DNA of 64,000 bases from contig NZ_AP022563.1 in assembly GCF_010726645.1 (NCBI RefSeq), positions 2,666,001 through 2,730,000 on the forward strand, written 5' to 3'. The position numbers and the translations under genes are program-made. The notes under the pieces were generated by a model. The model worked only from the letters and a program-made list of their open reading frames with translations, did no database searches and was not told the origin of the DNA. This DNA comes from Mycolicibacterium duvalii. Lineage in GTDB: Bacteria > Actinomycetota > Actinomycetes > Mycobacteriales > Mycobacteriaceae. Of the stretch, positions 45,944 to 57,540 are shown piece after piece (position 1 is the stretch's first letter; every line of letters starts with the position of its first letter).

Positions 45944-47265
45944 GACAGATCGATCACGGTGGAATCGGTTGATGGAGTGTGGGATTGGTCGATACTTGAA
46001 GCGGTGTTGTGCTGCTGGAGTAGTTGTGCGGCGGCGGCTTTAGCGGCCGGACCGGGTGGGATGCGTTCCTTGCGGCGGTGTGGGCGCCCGGTGGTGGCAG
46101 TGGCCATCGCGGCGCTGTCCAAGGCGATGACATGGCCGCTGTCACGCACCATCAGCCCGAGACCGTCAGCGGCCATCCGATGCCGGGCGATCACGATGCC
46201 GCTGGTGGTGGCGATGTCGAGGAATTCAGCGCCGACCGGATGGGACACCGCGACTTGGGCGGCGGCCAGTTCTGGGGGCACTGAGTAGCGGTTGCCGCGG
46301 TAGGACACCAATGCCTGGCGTGAGGCGGTGCGGGTCTCGGAGACGATCACCGGATACGGCAGCGCCGGCGGCGGGGTCAGGGGTTCAGCCTTGGCCACTA
46401 CGGCGACCGAGGACCGGCCCTCGGCGGTGGCCCGTAGCCGGGTGTCGCCGCGCACCAGGGCGAAGCGGTCCACGCTGGCCTGAGCCGCCTCGACGGTGAT
46501 GTCGTCGGCCAGGGTGCGCCACCAGCGTTGCGCGGCGGTGTGGTTGACCTTTTCCACCACACCTTTGCGGTTGCCGCGCCGAGGCGGGCAGATGGCCACC
46601 GAGACCCCGTAGTGCTTAGCCACCCCGGCGAACGACGTGGTCACCCGGCCGCTGCCGGGGTCGCAGACTGTGGCCATCCGATCGAAGCGCCACACCCGCG
46701 TGCACCCGCCCAACCCGCGGGTCACGCGGTCGAGGCCGGCGACCAAGTGCGGCTGATCCTCGGCCGGGGCCAGCGCGGCTCGCCACTTGCCGGAGTGGGC
46801 CAACGAGCCGACGAGTAAGTGTGCGGTCTTGCCCCATCCCCAGGACGCGGGCGGATCGGGCAATTCCAGCCAGTCCCATTGGGTTTCCTCACCCGGGGCG
46901 TGTGGGATCACCGAGTTCGGACGCTGGGTGGCCGTGCGGCACGCCTGGCAGACCGGACGCAGATCCCGAGCACGGATGTTGCGGGTCAGGCTCTGATACG
47001 ACAGACCGAACCCCAACTCCTCGAGCTCGTCGAACAGAGTGCGGGCCCACAGGTGCGGGTCCTCGATCAGTCGGGCGGTGACGTAGTCGACGAACGGCTC
47101 GAACGGATCCGGGCCACTGCGGGCCCGGACCCCCGGTTCGCCGTCACCGGCCAGATACTTGCGGATCGTCTTGCGGTCGAACCCGGTGTGGCGGGCGATC
47201 GCTGAGATCGTCAAACCACGTTTGCGTAGGGCATGTACTTCCAAGTCGTCCTCCCATGTGAGCAT
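45944..47265 (-). pseudogene. istA: IstA transposase of element A, 3' end removed by element B
   Basis: From ATG 47265 (MLTWEDDLEVHALRKRG). HTH ISAIARHTGFDRKTIRKYL; catalytic residues in TQWDWLELP, WRFDRMATV and RKGVVEKVNH; C-terminal barrel NRYSVPPEL. After 440 codons the insertion of B replaces the last 13 with read-through into its terminal repeats. The catalytic core is intact, so some activity is possible; it is separated from its istB by 7 kb. Confidence 0.87.
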
Positions 47266-47338
47266 GAGAAAGCGGGCCTCCTTCGATGGAGCAACTGGCG
47301 TCAGACACCAGCAGCTTCGAGGGAGGCCCGCCCTTCTC
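47266..47338. other. Long hairpin just upstream of element A istA
   Basis: Arms 47266-47286 and 47316-47338 pair as GAGAAAGCGGGCCTCCTTCGA against its near-perfect complement, with a 29-bp loop. It abuts the istA start codon. In IS elements such structures hide the start from read-through transcripts and lower transposase expression. Confidence 0.6.
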
Positions 47339-47402
47339 GGCGGAGCCATGTCAGCTCCGGTTGAATCCTGAGCAGCCTGCTCCGGTTGAAAAGTGAGCAG
47401 GT

Positions 47403-49474
<2,072 letters not shown>

Positions 49475-49577
49475 TTTTCGACCGGAACTACCTGCTCACT
49501 TTTCGACCGGAGCTGACAAGCCACACGGGTGGGGAATTTCGATGAGCGTCAGTGGGGAATTTCAGCGAGCGCGGTCA

Positions 49578-49883
49578 CCACTGGCAGCTCAGGCAAGCGG
49601 CGTGGCCGGTGGCGGATACAGCATCGAGAACGACGCCCGGGTGCCGCGACGGCCATAGCACCGGGTCTGTCCCATGAACGGATTCATAGATGCGGCGGAG
49701 ATATTCGCGTTGTGCCCATAACCGGCGCGCGATGCTGACTCCGGTCGATGCGCGCTTCCAGTCAATCCACTCGGTGACGAGTCGGGGCCGGAAGAGCACG
49801 TCCCAGTACGGTCCCCAGGTGTCAGCGTACCCGCGGGAGTGGATCCTGGACGGCCGCAAACCCCGGTGCAGCTCGGTACCCAT
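49578..49883 (-). pseudogene. 5' part of small gene split by element A
   Basis: Starts at ATG 49883, sharing one base with the stop of the upstream fusion gene. The 102 codons read MGTELHRGLRP to HAACLSCQW, where element A is inserted and a stop follows at once. The rest is at 37716-37793. WGPYWDVLFRPRLVTEWIDWKR and CLSC suggest a small zinc-ribbon-like protein of unknown role, co-expressed with the ADP-ribosylglycohydrolase. Confidence 0.65.
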
Positions 49884-51364
49884 CACGTAGCTCCTGAGTT
49901 GGTCGACTCCACTGCGTGGAGCCGTCGCAGTGCCGCGCGGAAATCGGGATTGGGATCGGCTTGGGGCAACACGTCGCAGACGTCCGCGAGGGCCCGGTCG
50001 TGGTGACACCCTTGAGTCGAGCGCCGTACAGCGCAGCGATCGTTGGTGTGCGACTGATCGCTCCCACACAGTGGACGAACACCGTGCGGCCTTGTTCACG
50101 CAGCGCTTCGATCGCCCACACGGTGTCGGCGAGGACGAAGTCGAGGTTGAGGTTCTCGCCGATCTGGTCGATCAAGCGAACGTCGAGATGAAGAGCGTGA
50201 GCTGGTATGTGCCCATCGGCGACTCGGCATAGCGACACCACGGCGTCGACCGTGGCGGGTAGCTTGCGCAGCGAGTGGGCTACACCGATCACCAGGCCGT
50301 CGTCATAGGGGTGCGATCCCGGGATCGGATAACCCCTTGTCAATGGGTAGGCGCGGTTGAGTCGCATCGGTTCGCCGCCGTCGATGATCAGGTCGGCCAG
50401 GTGCATCAGCCCGCGGGTATCAAGGCCCGGCCAGCCCTTGAGAGCGAGCCGCCACTGCCATGGCACACCCGAGGCTCCGTAGACCGCACCGAGTAGCCCC
50501 CCCGGCGATCGCGGCCACCGTGTCGGTGTCGCCCCCACTGCGGACAGCCGCTTCCAGGGCCCGACTCAGGTGGCCGACGCGAAAGGCCCCAGCGGCTGGT
50601 TCCTCGGCGGGCACTGGCGTTGTGGCGATCGCCGACCAGGCGGCCTGTAGCGCTGCGACCACCCACCCGTTGGCAGCAGTGAACGCCGAGGGTGGGCGCT
50701 CCTGTGCCTCGGCCAGACGCGCCCGCCAGAGGCCCCGACGGTCGGCATCGATGTGCGTTAACCCGATCCGGACATCGAGCTCACCGGTGAGCACGGCGTG
50801 GCGGATTGCGGTGCACCATAGGACGCACGCGTCTCCCGCATCCGGATCGAAGTGCGTCAACTCGCTGATAGTGCGGGCCGCCTGCGCCAGTGCTGCCTCA
50901 TCGTGAAGGTAGGCCAGCGCGACGGGTGCGGTGCGCATCAGCGAGCCGTTGCCTGCGCTGCGGCCCGTGCGACGGTGCAGAGCTTCTGACTCTTCGCGGG
51001 CAGTCACCGCCGAAACGCCTTGTTTCCCGGCGGCCGACAACACGGTTGCGGTTTGGTTGCCGATGCCCTTGGCCGTGCGTGCCCACCAGTGCCAGCGCTC
51101 GACGATGTAGTCCAGTGACTTTTCGGCCCTAAGGTCAGCGCCGGTGGCGGCGATCTCGGCAATGGCGATGGCCATCGACGTGTCGTCGGTCCACTCGCCC
51201 GGCGCGAACGGACCAAGACCGCCGCCGATCATCCCGATCTGAAGATCGGCCTTCATCGGTGGATTGAACTCGTGTCCGGCGCCGAGCGCGTCGCCCGCGG
51301 CCGCGCCGACGAGGATACCGACGCCGCGGTCTCGCTGCGCGCTTGTCAGCTTCGTATTCGACAC
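49883..51364 (-). pseudogene. ADP-ribosylglycohydrolase / dual-specificity phosphatase fusion with two frameshifts
   Basis: The N-terminal DraG-like domain (about 290 aa) has GDALGAGHEF, EWTDDTSMAIAIAE and SGGDTDTVAAIAGG, the metal-binding motifs that remove ADP-ribose. A run of seven G (50497-50503) shifts the frame; the next frame gives a phosphatase domain with HCVGAISR (HC-x5-R). Near 50003 a run one G short shifts it back to ALADVCDVLPQADPNP and a stop at 49883. Corrected length is about 493 aa. The indels are in G runs, so sequencing error, slippage or real decay are all possible. Confidence 0.75.
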
Positions 51365-51555
51365 ATTTGCTCCCGGCTGTTCCGGGGCCTCAATGAGGAG
51401 GCGCTCTTGTCAACGCCGAATGGGCGCCGACCGCTTCGTCATCCGAGCCACCCACGAGCGTGGGGTTGGCGTGCCGTTCCAGTCGGAGCTTGCCGACGGC
51501 AACTCGTGAAGCGCCCTTAATTGTAGCTGCGAATGCGAAACTTCGAACGCTGCAG
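51365..51555. other. Intergenic spacer
   Basis: No coding frame is convincing. It probably holds the promoter of the ADP-ribosylglycohydrolase operon; TTAATTGTAGCT near 51518 is the only AT-rich stretch. Confidence 0.3.
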
Positions 51556-51888
51556 CTAGCTCTGATCCCATACCTCGACCAGCAGCCGCTCACGGCTGCC
51601 GCATCGAGCGATCGCCTCGCGGTTGAGATACACATTCCAGACGCCGCGCTCGTTCAACGGGCTGTCCGGCGGTACCGGTTCGCCGATCAGTGGCAGCACG
51701 TCGTCGGCGTACACGCTGAAGGTGGAGGGGTAGCCGCCCACTGCCAGCTGGACGCCCTTGCGGTTCTTGATGAGTGCGAGAACCCAGTCCACCCCGCTGA
51801 TGCCAGCGTTCCAGCGCGCGAGGATCCTGTCTTTCGACATCGACGGGCCCCACGAGTCGCGGTGCACCGTCACTGACCATCCGAGCAT
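51556..51888 (-). CDS. Hypothetical protein, 110 aa
   Basis: A strong ribosome site AAGGAGG lies 6 bases before ATG 51888. The protein has DRILARWNAGISGVDWVLALIKNRKG and VYADDVLPLIGEPVPP. I recognise no family. It follows the second serine recombinase by 44 bp on the same strand. Confidence 0.7.
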   Translation of the reverse strand: MLGWSVTVHRDSWGPSMSKDRILARWNAGISGVDWVLALIKNRKGVQLAVGGYPSTFSVYADDVLPLIGEPVPPDSPLNERGVWNVYLNREAIARCGSRERLLVEVWDQS

Positions 51889-51932
51889 GTTGAACCTCCT
51901 TGTCTGCGGACCGGAGCCGTCCCGCCTGGTCG

Positions 51933-52538
51933 TCAGTCGTCGGGTGCGGTCAGGGCGCGGTACAGCGTCGCCCGACTGACCCCGAGGATCTGAGCGATCG
52001 CGGGCACCGGCTCGCCGCTGGCCCGAAGCTGAGCGGCCTGCCGAATCTGGGCGTCGCTCAGTCGCCGCGGGCGGCCGATCCCCAGCCCACGCGCCTTCCG
52101 GGCCGATTTCGCTGCCGCTCGGCGTTCTCGCTGGAGTTCGAGCTCCAGCTCAGCCAGCGACGCCATCACTCCGGCGATCATGCGGCCCACCGACGTGCTG
52201 GTGTCGACGCCCTCCCGCAGCGACCTCAACACGATGCTGCGCTCGCCAAGGTCGCGGATAGTGATCATGACCTCGGTGGCGCTGCGGCCCAGGCGGTCGA
52301 CACCAGCGACCACGATGGTGTCACCCGGGCGGGCGTAATCGAGCAGCGTGGCCAGGCCGGGCCGCTGTTCGCGGGTAGAGGTGCCCGTGAGCTTGTCACG
52401 GTAGATCCGCTCCGGGTCGACCCCCGCGGCCGTCAGGGCGTCGATCTGCGCATCGAGTGACTGATGACCCGTGGACACGCGGGCGTAGCCGAGCAGCTGC
52501 CCGGACGCGGTGAGGGAATCTGTAGTTGTCATCGACAC
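51933..52538 (-). CDS. Serine recombinase (Tn3-type resolvase-like), copy 2
   Basis: A 201-aa small serine recombinase. Catalytic serine in YARVSTGHQSLDAQ, arginine motif GVDRLGRSATEV, E-helix VGRMIAGVMASLAELELE and C-terminal HTH PAIAQILGVSRATLYRAL. It is not a close copy of the one at 34688. A res-like region with the same GTCTC/GAGAC arms lies upstream. Confidence 0.9.
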   Translation of the reverse strand: MSMTTTDSLTASGQLLGYARVSTGHQSLDAQIDALTAAGVDPERIYRDKLTGTSTREQRPGLATLLDYARPGDTIVVAGVDRLGRSATEVMITIRDLGERSIVLRSLREGVDTSTSVGRMIAGVMASLAELELELQRERRAAAKSARKARGLGIGRPRRLSDAQIRQAAQLRASGEPVPAIAQILGVSRATLYRALTAPDD

Positions 52539-52572
52539 CGGTACCCCCGTTCCCGATGCCGAACGACCGCCC

Positions 52573-52691
52573 GTCTCACTAATCAGATCGAAACCCTTAT
52601 GATACGCGACAACTATTGAGACGAAACTCCTGGGAGTTTCATTCCCGCACAGCGGCTCGCCAACGACGTCTCGAAATTAAAGATTTGAGAC
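52573..52691. promoter_or_regulatory. res-like site of serine recombinase 2
   Basis: GTCTCA (52573-52578) and TGAGAC (52617-52622) span 50 bp, as at the first recombinase; GTCTC (52668-52672) and GAGAC (52687-52691) span 24 bp. From 52692 to 52850 I see nothing further. Confidence 0.5.
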
Positions 52692-52850
52692 GAACTTCTC
52701 CTGCTACTCGATGCCCCCGCGCCTCCCAGTCACCGAAAGTCAGACCTTCGTCGGTCACCCATTCTCGGCGACCGTTGCATCACGTGCACGCGACCGGCGC
52801 AAGGAACGGACGTCAAGCATGGCATCCGAGTCGGTCGGCTGATCACCGCG

Positions 52851-54122
52851 TCATGGGAAAATGCGGGTTTCGTCATCGATCGCCTGCGTGCCGTCCATCA
52901 GGGCGTCCGCGTGCTCTTCAATACCCTCGGCGTCTATCTGCAGCACGAACAGTCCACTGGTCCCGGGGATGGCAACGGTCTTCTGCGCGACCATGCGGCG
53001 ATCGCCTCCGCGGACATATATGCCACCGATGGTCACCGCCTCGAAGCCGCTGAGCTCACCGCTCTGGCCCACCTCTGGCCCCTCGAAGTTGGGGAGGGCT
53101 CGCAGCTCATTGGGGGCGACCCGCAAGACCCGGGCCGGATCCGCGCCTCCAGTGAGTTTGAAGACCCGCGCGACAATCATCGCGGGGTCCGCGGCCGACG
53201 TCGCTTCACCCTGCCTGCGTGTTGTCAGCGCGCGGTACGCGTCCGCTGGGGCGTCGGTACCCATGTCGACCCACCCTTGTGGCGTCGGTAAATCGATGGT
53301 CGGTGCACCCGGGTCTCCCGGCAATACGGGCGTGCGCACCAGATCGTTCTCAGCGATGTAATCGTCGAGGGTGACGGTAGGACTGCGTGTCGCGGTCGGA
53401 CGCGGAACGGTACTTGATCGAGTCGGTTTGATCGTTCGGGAAGTCGTCGGATCGTCCAGCGAGTCGCCCAATATTCTCGAAGGCGTCAACGATTCGCGAT
53501 CACTGGCGAGATCCTCGGACGTCAGGCCATCCGACTGGGCGACGACCACGCCAGATATCACGATAAGTACCGCCGCGGAGTAGGCGGCGGTCTCCCAATA
53601 GCTAGCCCAATTCCCGGTTTCAGAGCGCTCGACGCCCTTAATGACCTGCCGGTTCGCCACGAACGTCGTCACGCATAGGACCGCTGACGAAAAGACTAAG
53701 AGCCATAACCCCCACCCGACGCGCGCGCCAAGTAAAACACCTAGGAGGTCCTCCTCGGGGATGGACACCACCCTGACGATGGTGAGCACCGCGGCGGTCA
53801 AGCACGCAACCCCAGCCACGAATACACCCAGGCTGAGTGGGGCCGCCCATTTCACGTCAAGGAGCGTGCTCGTGAAGAACAACAGTGTGAACAGCGCGAC
53901 GCCGGAAACGAACCCCAGAATCGCTGTAGATACCCCCCAATACTCGATATCGAAGCCATTCACACTGAACACCAACACCTCTACCCACGGCGCGATGCTG
54001 CCGACAACGACCCCCGCGCACGCCGCGACGGCTAAGAACAGAGTGGGTCGGTAATACGGCGCGGCGTCTGGCGGCCACGTAGCAGGCTGGTTTTGATTCG
54101 GCGGTAAGGCTTGGGTAGACAT
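52851..54122 (-). CDS. Membrane protein with LpqN-like C-terminal domain
   Basis: A 423-aa protein. A Pro/Gln-rich cytosolic N-terminus is followed by about five membrane helices (residues 28-205), a Thr/Pro linker (215-265), and an extracytoplasmic domain (GWVDMGTDAPADAYRALTT to the end) that resembles mycobacterial LpqN/LpqT lipoproteins. Here the domain is tethered by helices rather than by lipid. It is likely an envelope function carried by the element. Confidence 0.75.
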   Translation of the reverse strand: MSTQALPPNQNQPATWPPDAAPYYRPTLFLAVAACAGVVVGSIAPWVEVLVFSVNGFDIEYWGVSTAILGFVSGVALFTLLFFTSTLLDVKWAAPLSLGVFVAGVACLTAAVLTIVRVVSIPEEDLLGVLLGARVGWGLWLLVFSSAVLCVTTFVANRQVIKGVERSETGNWASYWETAAYSAAVLIVISGVVVAQSDGLTSEDLASDRESLTPSRILGDSLDDPTTSRTIKPTRSSTVPRPTATRSPTVTLDDYIAENDLVRTPVLPGDPGAPTIDLPTPQGWVDMGTDAPADAYRALTTRRQGEATSAADPAMIVARVFKLTGGADPARVLRVAPNELRALPNFEGPEVGQSGELSGFEAVTIGGIYVRGGDRRMVAQKTVAIPGTSGLFVLQIDAEGIEEHADALMDGTQAIDDETRIFP

Positions 54123-54343
54123 ACTCCCCCCTGGGTGCGGCTCGCAGGACCTAGGCTATCTCCGGAAACCTCGCAAGACACCGTTCATCTGAACTTGCAC
54201 TTCGGCATCAGATTCCCAGTCCCCCCTCGCGGTTGTCGGCTCTTACTCCGGATATCGAAACCCCCGATCCGACTTGGCGGCGCTCAGGAACTTTAGGTAG
54301 TTCTAGCCCCCACCCCACCCCGGGTCTCAACAGGAACTTCTTA

Positions 54344-54685
54344 TCAGCACAACTGATGCTCGGCGGCTTCCACAAGAAACATCCCGTCCGCCAGGGTGAG
54401 GCCCAGTCCGAGCTGCTGAGAAGCGCTTCCGACCGCGTTGTCAGCTTCGTTGCGGGCCTGGCCGAACGTCAGACCCTTCTCGACTCCTGCCCGCAGCGCG
54501 CGGCACGCGACATCGCCGAGTCGCAACGCCTGACCGTCAGTTATCGGGGTCTGAACTTTTTCGCGAACTTCTTCTAGAAAGAACTCTGGGCTCGCTGTAG
54601 CCATTGGCGCCGCCATCACGGTCATGAAGAGCGCCGTTGCGAGGAGTGGGAGAAGGCGCGGGGACATTCGAAGATGATGGTTCAC
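54344..54685 (-). CDS. DUF732-type secreted protein
   Basis: A 113-aa secreted protein with a signal peptide (LLPLLATALFMTVMAAPMATA). The mature part has DGQALRLGDVACRALRAGVEKG and ends in QLC; the two cysteines probably bond. This pattern is the DUF732 family, abundant in mycobacteria and of unknown function. Its start overlaps the stop of the next paralogue by 4 bp. Confidence 0.8.
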   Translation of the reverse strand: MNHHLRMSPRLLPLLATALFMTVMAAPMATASPEFFLEEVREKVQTPITDGQALRLGDVACRALRAGVEKGLTFGQARNEADNAVGSASQQLGLGLTLADGMFLVEAAEHQLC

Positions 54686-55026
54686 GGATATCCGACTTCA
54701 GGGCAGAGGTTGTCCACGGCGACGTGTACCAGGGTGCCCATTTCGGCGTTCGAGGAGACCACCCCGGCGGCGTCTAGGTTCCGCCAGACCACCTCCCTGG
54801 CTTGGTCTGACGTGGCGCCATCGCGGCGGGCCGCGCAGGCGAGATGGCCCAATTCGACAAGCCGGGGCGGGGTCACGCTGGGATGGACGTAAAGGTAGAG
54901 CTCACCTAGGTACTGCTTTTCAGCGGCATTGAATTGAGGATCAGCTTGTGCGCCTGGCGCTACCAACACGGCCACACCGAAGGCGGCCGCGCAGCCTGCA
55001 GCACCTGCCAGTGATCGAAATTCCAT
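54682..55026 (-). CDS. DUF732-type secreted protein (paralogue)
   Basis: A 114-aa secreted protein: signal GCAAAFGVAVLVAPGAQA, then RLVELGHLACAARRDGATSDQARE and the terminal VAVDNLCPEVGYP. It has the same two-cysteine layout as the downstream gene, and the pair is translated together. Confidence 0.8.
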   Translation of the reverse strand: MEFRSLAGAAGCAAAFGVAVLVAPGAQADPQFNAAEKQYLGELYLYVHPSVTPPRLVELGHLACAARRDGATSDQAREVVWRNLDAAGVVSSNAEMGTLVHVAVDNLCPEVGYP

Positions 55027-55197
55027 AAGAATGCCTCCCCTACATCAACATTCTCCACGTTCCCCGACCTGCGTAAGCGGATTCGGCAAACTTTCGAGCT
55101 GCCCGCGAAACCAGGTCTGCTGGATTGAAGAAGCTGCTAGCCTGCCGGACGCAGCGGCATGGGTCACCGCGAAGAGCAGAATTGGGGAGGGGCGACA

Positions 55198-55647
55198 ATG
55201 TCGTTGAGGTGCGGGTGGTCAGCAATTTCAGTCTTCGTCGCAGTGTGCACACTGGGCCTGACACCCATTGCATCCGCTGATGACACCCGATCGGTTCGGA
55301 CGCAATCCGGCAAGGTCCGGTGTCTCGTCACCGCGAACGACGTGTCCCACGGGGGAGGACCTCTGGTGGTGTGCGAATACAACCCGGGCTTCCCACAGGC
55401 ACCGGCAGGCTCCTCGGGGATCCATTGGAACCTGGCGGTCGTAAGAGGTTCCGGCGCCTTCAACTGGGACATCGGCAACATCGGCGGCTCAGCAGAGGCG
55501 CTCGCCAGTGACATCGTCCTCGAATACGGGAAGACTTACCGCGTGAACGGCTGGACCATCAACCCAAGTTTCAACGGCACCCGGTTCACCCACACCGCCA
55601 GCGGCCGCGGCATGTTCGTCAGCGTCGACAACGTCTACTCCTTCTGA
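55198..55647 (+). CDS. Secreted hypothetical protein
   Basis: A 149-aa protein from ATG 55198 (GGGGAGGGG upstream). Signal peptide SVFVAVCTLGLTPIASA. The mature part has two cysteines (KVRCLVTAND, LVVCEYNPGF) and resembles small secreted mycobacterial proteins found on phages and plasmids. Divergent from the DUF732 pair. No activity can be assigned. Confidence 0.72.
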   Translation: MSLRCGWSAISVFVAVCTLGLTPIASADDTRSVRTQSGKVRCLVTANDVSHGGGPLVVCEYNPGFPQAPAGSSGIHWNLAVVRGSGAFNWDIGNIGGSAEALASDIVLEYGKTYRVNGWTINPSFNGTRFTHTASGRGMFVSVDNVYSF

Positions 55648-55772
55648 TCACCGAGCCTTGCTGGAGTGAAGTGATCCGCATCGCGAGCCTTGCGGCTGGG
55701 CCTCTCGCAAAGATTGGCTGCGCAATCTCCCGACTGTGAAAATTTGTCGGCCTGCGTCGCTACCGTGCGAGG

Positions 55773-56546
55773 GTGCGCTGGTTCATCCGTCCGGAAAACA
55801 CCGCCCATCAGCTCCGAGTCGCGCCTCGGCTGGCATCGTGGGACAAGGCAGACCATCCTGACCAAGTTCGGTTGCGCGAATATCTCGACGACACCAAGTC
55901 ACTGCTTGCGGGCCCGTATACCGAGGGGCCATGGGCGCTACGACTCGACGTCGACCTTCCGGCTGGACGTGACCTGCTCGACATGGCGGACCTCGATAAC
56001 TATGCCTATCTGCTCGCGTGGCACTTGAGGGACCGTCCCGATCTTGTTTCGGTGTGGTGCACGAAGCAGCACAGCGAGCGGTCGTTCGTGCGCATCGAGG
56101 CGGCAAGCGAAACCGCTGCTCCGGCGGACGTTCTCGTGGCGAGGACAACCGCTTCGTCGTCGAGCGTCGCATATAAGCAGCAGATCCACGCCGCTGTCGC
56201 AGGCGCCCAACAACTGCCCGAAGGCGCGGTCAGACTCGAACTCTCCTTCACGGTGGGTCCTCGCAGAAACTGGCTCAACCTCTGGAAGCAGACGATCGAC
56301 TCTCTTGACCCGATCCTGGGACGCACCTACTCGAACCGCGCGTGGCATCCGCGTGACGGCAGGATCACCGAGCTTGGGATGCACGTCGCAGTTGATCCGA
56401 CCTTTGGCTATGAGGTGGTGGTCGGTATCGCTGCCGCATCAGTGAACCCGGCGGCCGAAGTCGTCGAGCAGCCAGGGACTCGCCCTCAGAGGCCCAGCGC
56501 AGCCATGAGGCGGCCCGCACCGCCGGATATACGCAGACTCAGCTGA
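55773..56546 (+). CDS. Hypothetical protein, 257 aa
   Basis: Starts at GTG 55773. The middle region RLELSFTVGPRRNWLNLWKQ followed by TIDSLDPILGRTY and WHPRDGRITELGMHV looks conserved. The N-x3-W-K-x3-D spacing recalls the RusA Holliday-junction resolvase core (D-N-x2-K-x3-D), but the key acidic residues are not all present. I do not assign a function. Confidence 0.6.
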   Translation: MRWFIRPENTAHQLRVAPRLASWDKADHPDQVRLREYLDDTKSLLAGPYTEGPWALRLDVDLPAGRDLLDMADLDNYAYLLAWHLRDRPDLVSVWCTKQHSERSFVRIEAASETAAPADVLVARTTASSSSVAYKQQIHAAVAGAQQLPEGAVRLELSFTVGPRRNWLNLWKQTIDSLDPILGRTYSNRAWHPRDGRITELGMHVAVDPTFGYEVVVGIAAASVNPAAEVVEQPGTRPQRPSAAMRRPAPPDIRRLS

Positions 56547-56810
56547 GCTGATCTTTGCAGAGTTCGCGGCGATGACGTTGGTGTAGCGTGCTCGCCACGC
56601 AGGACCGGCTGCCCATCCCGCAAGCGAACTCCGTTGAAGCGACCAATAGACCGCCTTCTCAGGAGCCGCAGGGGCGCGGTGTTCGCGCTTGCCCTTCCGG
56701 CTTCCACCAAGGAGCCCGGATCGTGGCCCAGACGGTCGTTCAGAGCCTGTGCAGAAGGTTTACGTCTCGGGGCTACGCGGGAGCTCGGAGCAATGTGTCC
56801 GCGAAGAGTG

Positions 56811-57206
56811 CTAGGTCTGGCGCATCCGACGTAGACGCTCACCAAGCTCCCGGTCGAGCCGGGCGCACCAGTACGCGACGACACCGCGCCAATCGTGGTG
56901 CCGCTGCGCGTGGACCCAGAGGCTGTCATAAGTGATCTGATCCCGCTCGGGCCTCAGCGCGTTCAGCGGCTCCAGGTGTCCGAGGATGGCGCGGTAGGTA
57001 AGACCTGGCGCCGAAACCTCCTGCCCCACCACTTCGCACACGTCGCGCACCGTGAGCAGAGCCTGGCGGCGATCAAGAAGATGGTTAACCGTGCGACGGG
57101 TCTCCGGGTCGCGGCAGATGCGGCAGCGGGGCTCAGACACCCGCAGCTGCAAGGCCCGACCGTGGTGCTCGGCGGGCGCTGCCACGAAAGTGCCATGCCT
57201 GGTCAT
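56811..57206 (-). CDS. Small protein with CxxC and HTH-like region
   Basis: A 131-aa protein from ATG 57206. CRICRDPETRRTVNHLL followed by a helix-rich region ending LRRMRQT resembles zinc-plus-HTH proteins of phages and mobile elements. VVGQEVSAPGLTYRAILGHL could be the recognition part. Confidence that it is real rests on amino-acid composition only. Confidence 0.5.
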   Translation of the reverse strand: MTRHGTFVAAPAEHHGRALQLRVSEPRCRICRDPETRRTVNHLLDRRQALLTVRDVCEVVGQEVSAPGLTYRAILGHLEPLNALRPERDQITYDSLWVHAQRHHDWRGVVAYWCARLDRELGERLRRMRQT

Positions 57207-57242
57207 GCACTCGATCATCGAACACGATGACAGCCGAAACAA

Positions 57243-57540
57243 GCTACCGGGCAGAACATTTCGTACCTAGTTTGAACTTCGACTTGCTTTACCCTAGAGG
57301 CGCCCTGTTCGAATGCTGTTCCCCAATAAAGGGAATTTGCTGGTCACAGACCTCTCCGCCGGACATCCACGCCCACCATTAGGGGCATAAAGATAGTCGA
57401 ATGTTCCTAAATTCATTGCACTTCAACAAGTTCAGCGGCGCTCAGGGAGCGCTGGTGTCGAGTTATTTCCCTTATAGATCAAGAGAGGTCGCTGGTGGTA
57501 AACAGTGGACAAAGCTGGCTGCATCGTGGGATGACCGGTC
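57243..57540. other. AT-rich spacer downstream of rep
   Basis: No gene seen. It is noticeably richer in A/T than its surroundings (for example ATAAAGATAGTCGAATGTTC near 57386), so a replication origin for the Rep protein could lie here. I found no clear iterons. Confidence 0.3.

Noticed and set aside
44526..46043. 505-codon plus-strand frame opposite istA of element B
   Set aside because: Mirror frame of a gene with intact DDE motifs on the other strand.
45859..47349. A stand-alone single-gene IS with its own ends at 45,895-45,938
   Set aside because: The repeats there face left and pair with 38,761 as the right end of element B; the transposase frame only reads into them. Joining across GACAGAT gives the true C-terminus.
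55773..56546. RusA-type Holliday-junction resolvase
   Set aside because: Spacing is suggestive, but the catalytic acidic residues are incomplete, so I left it as hypothetical.
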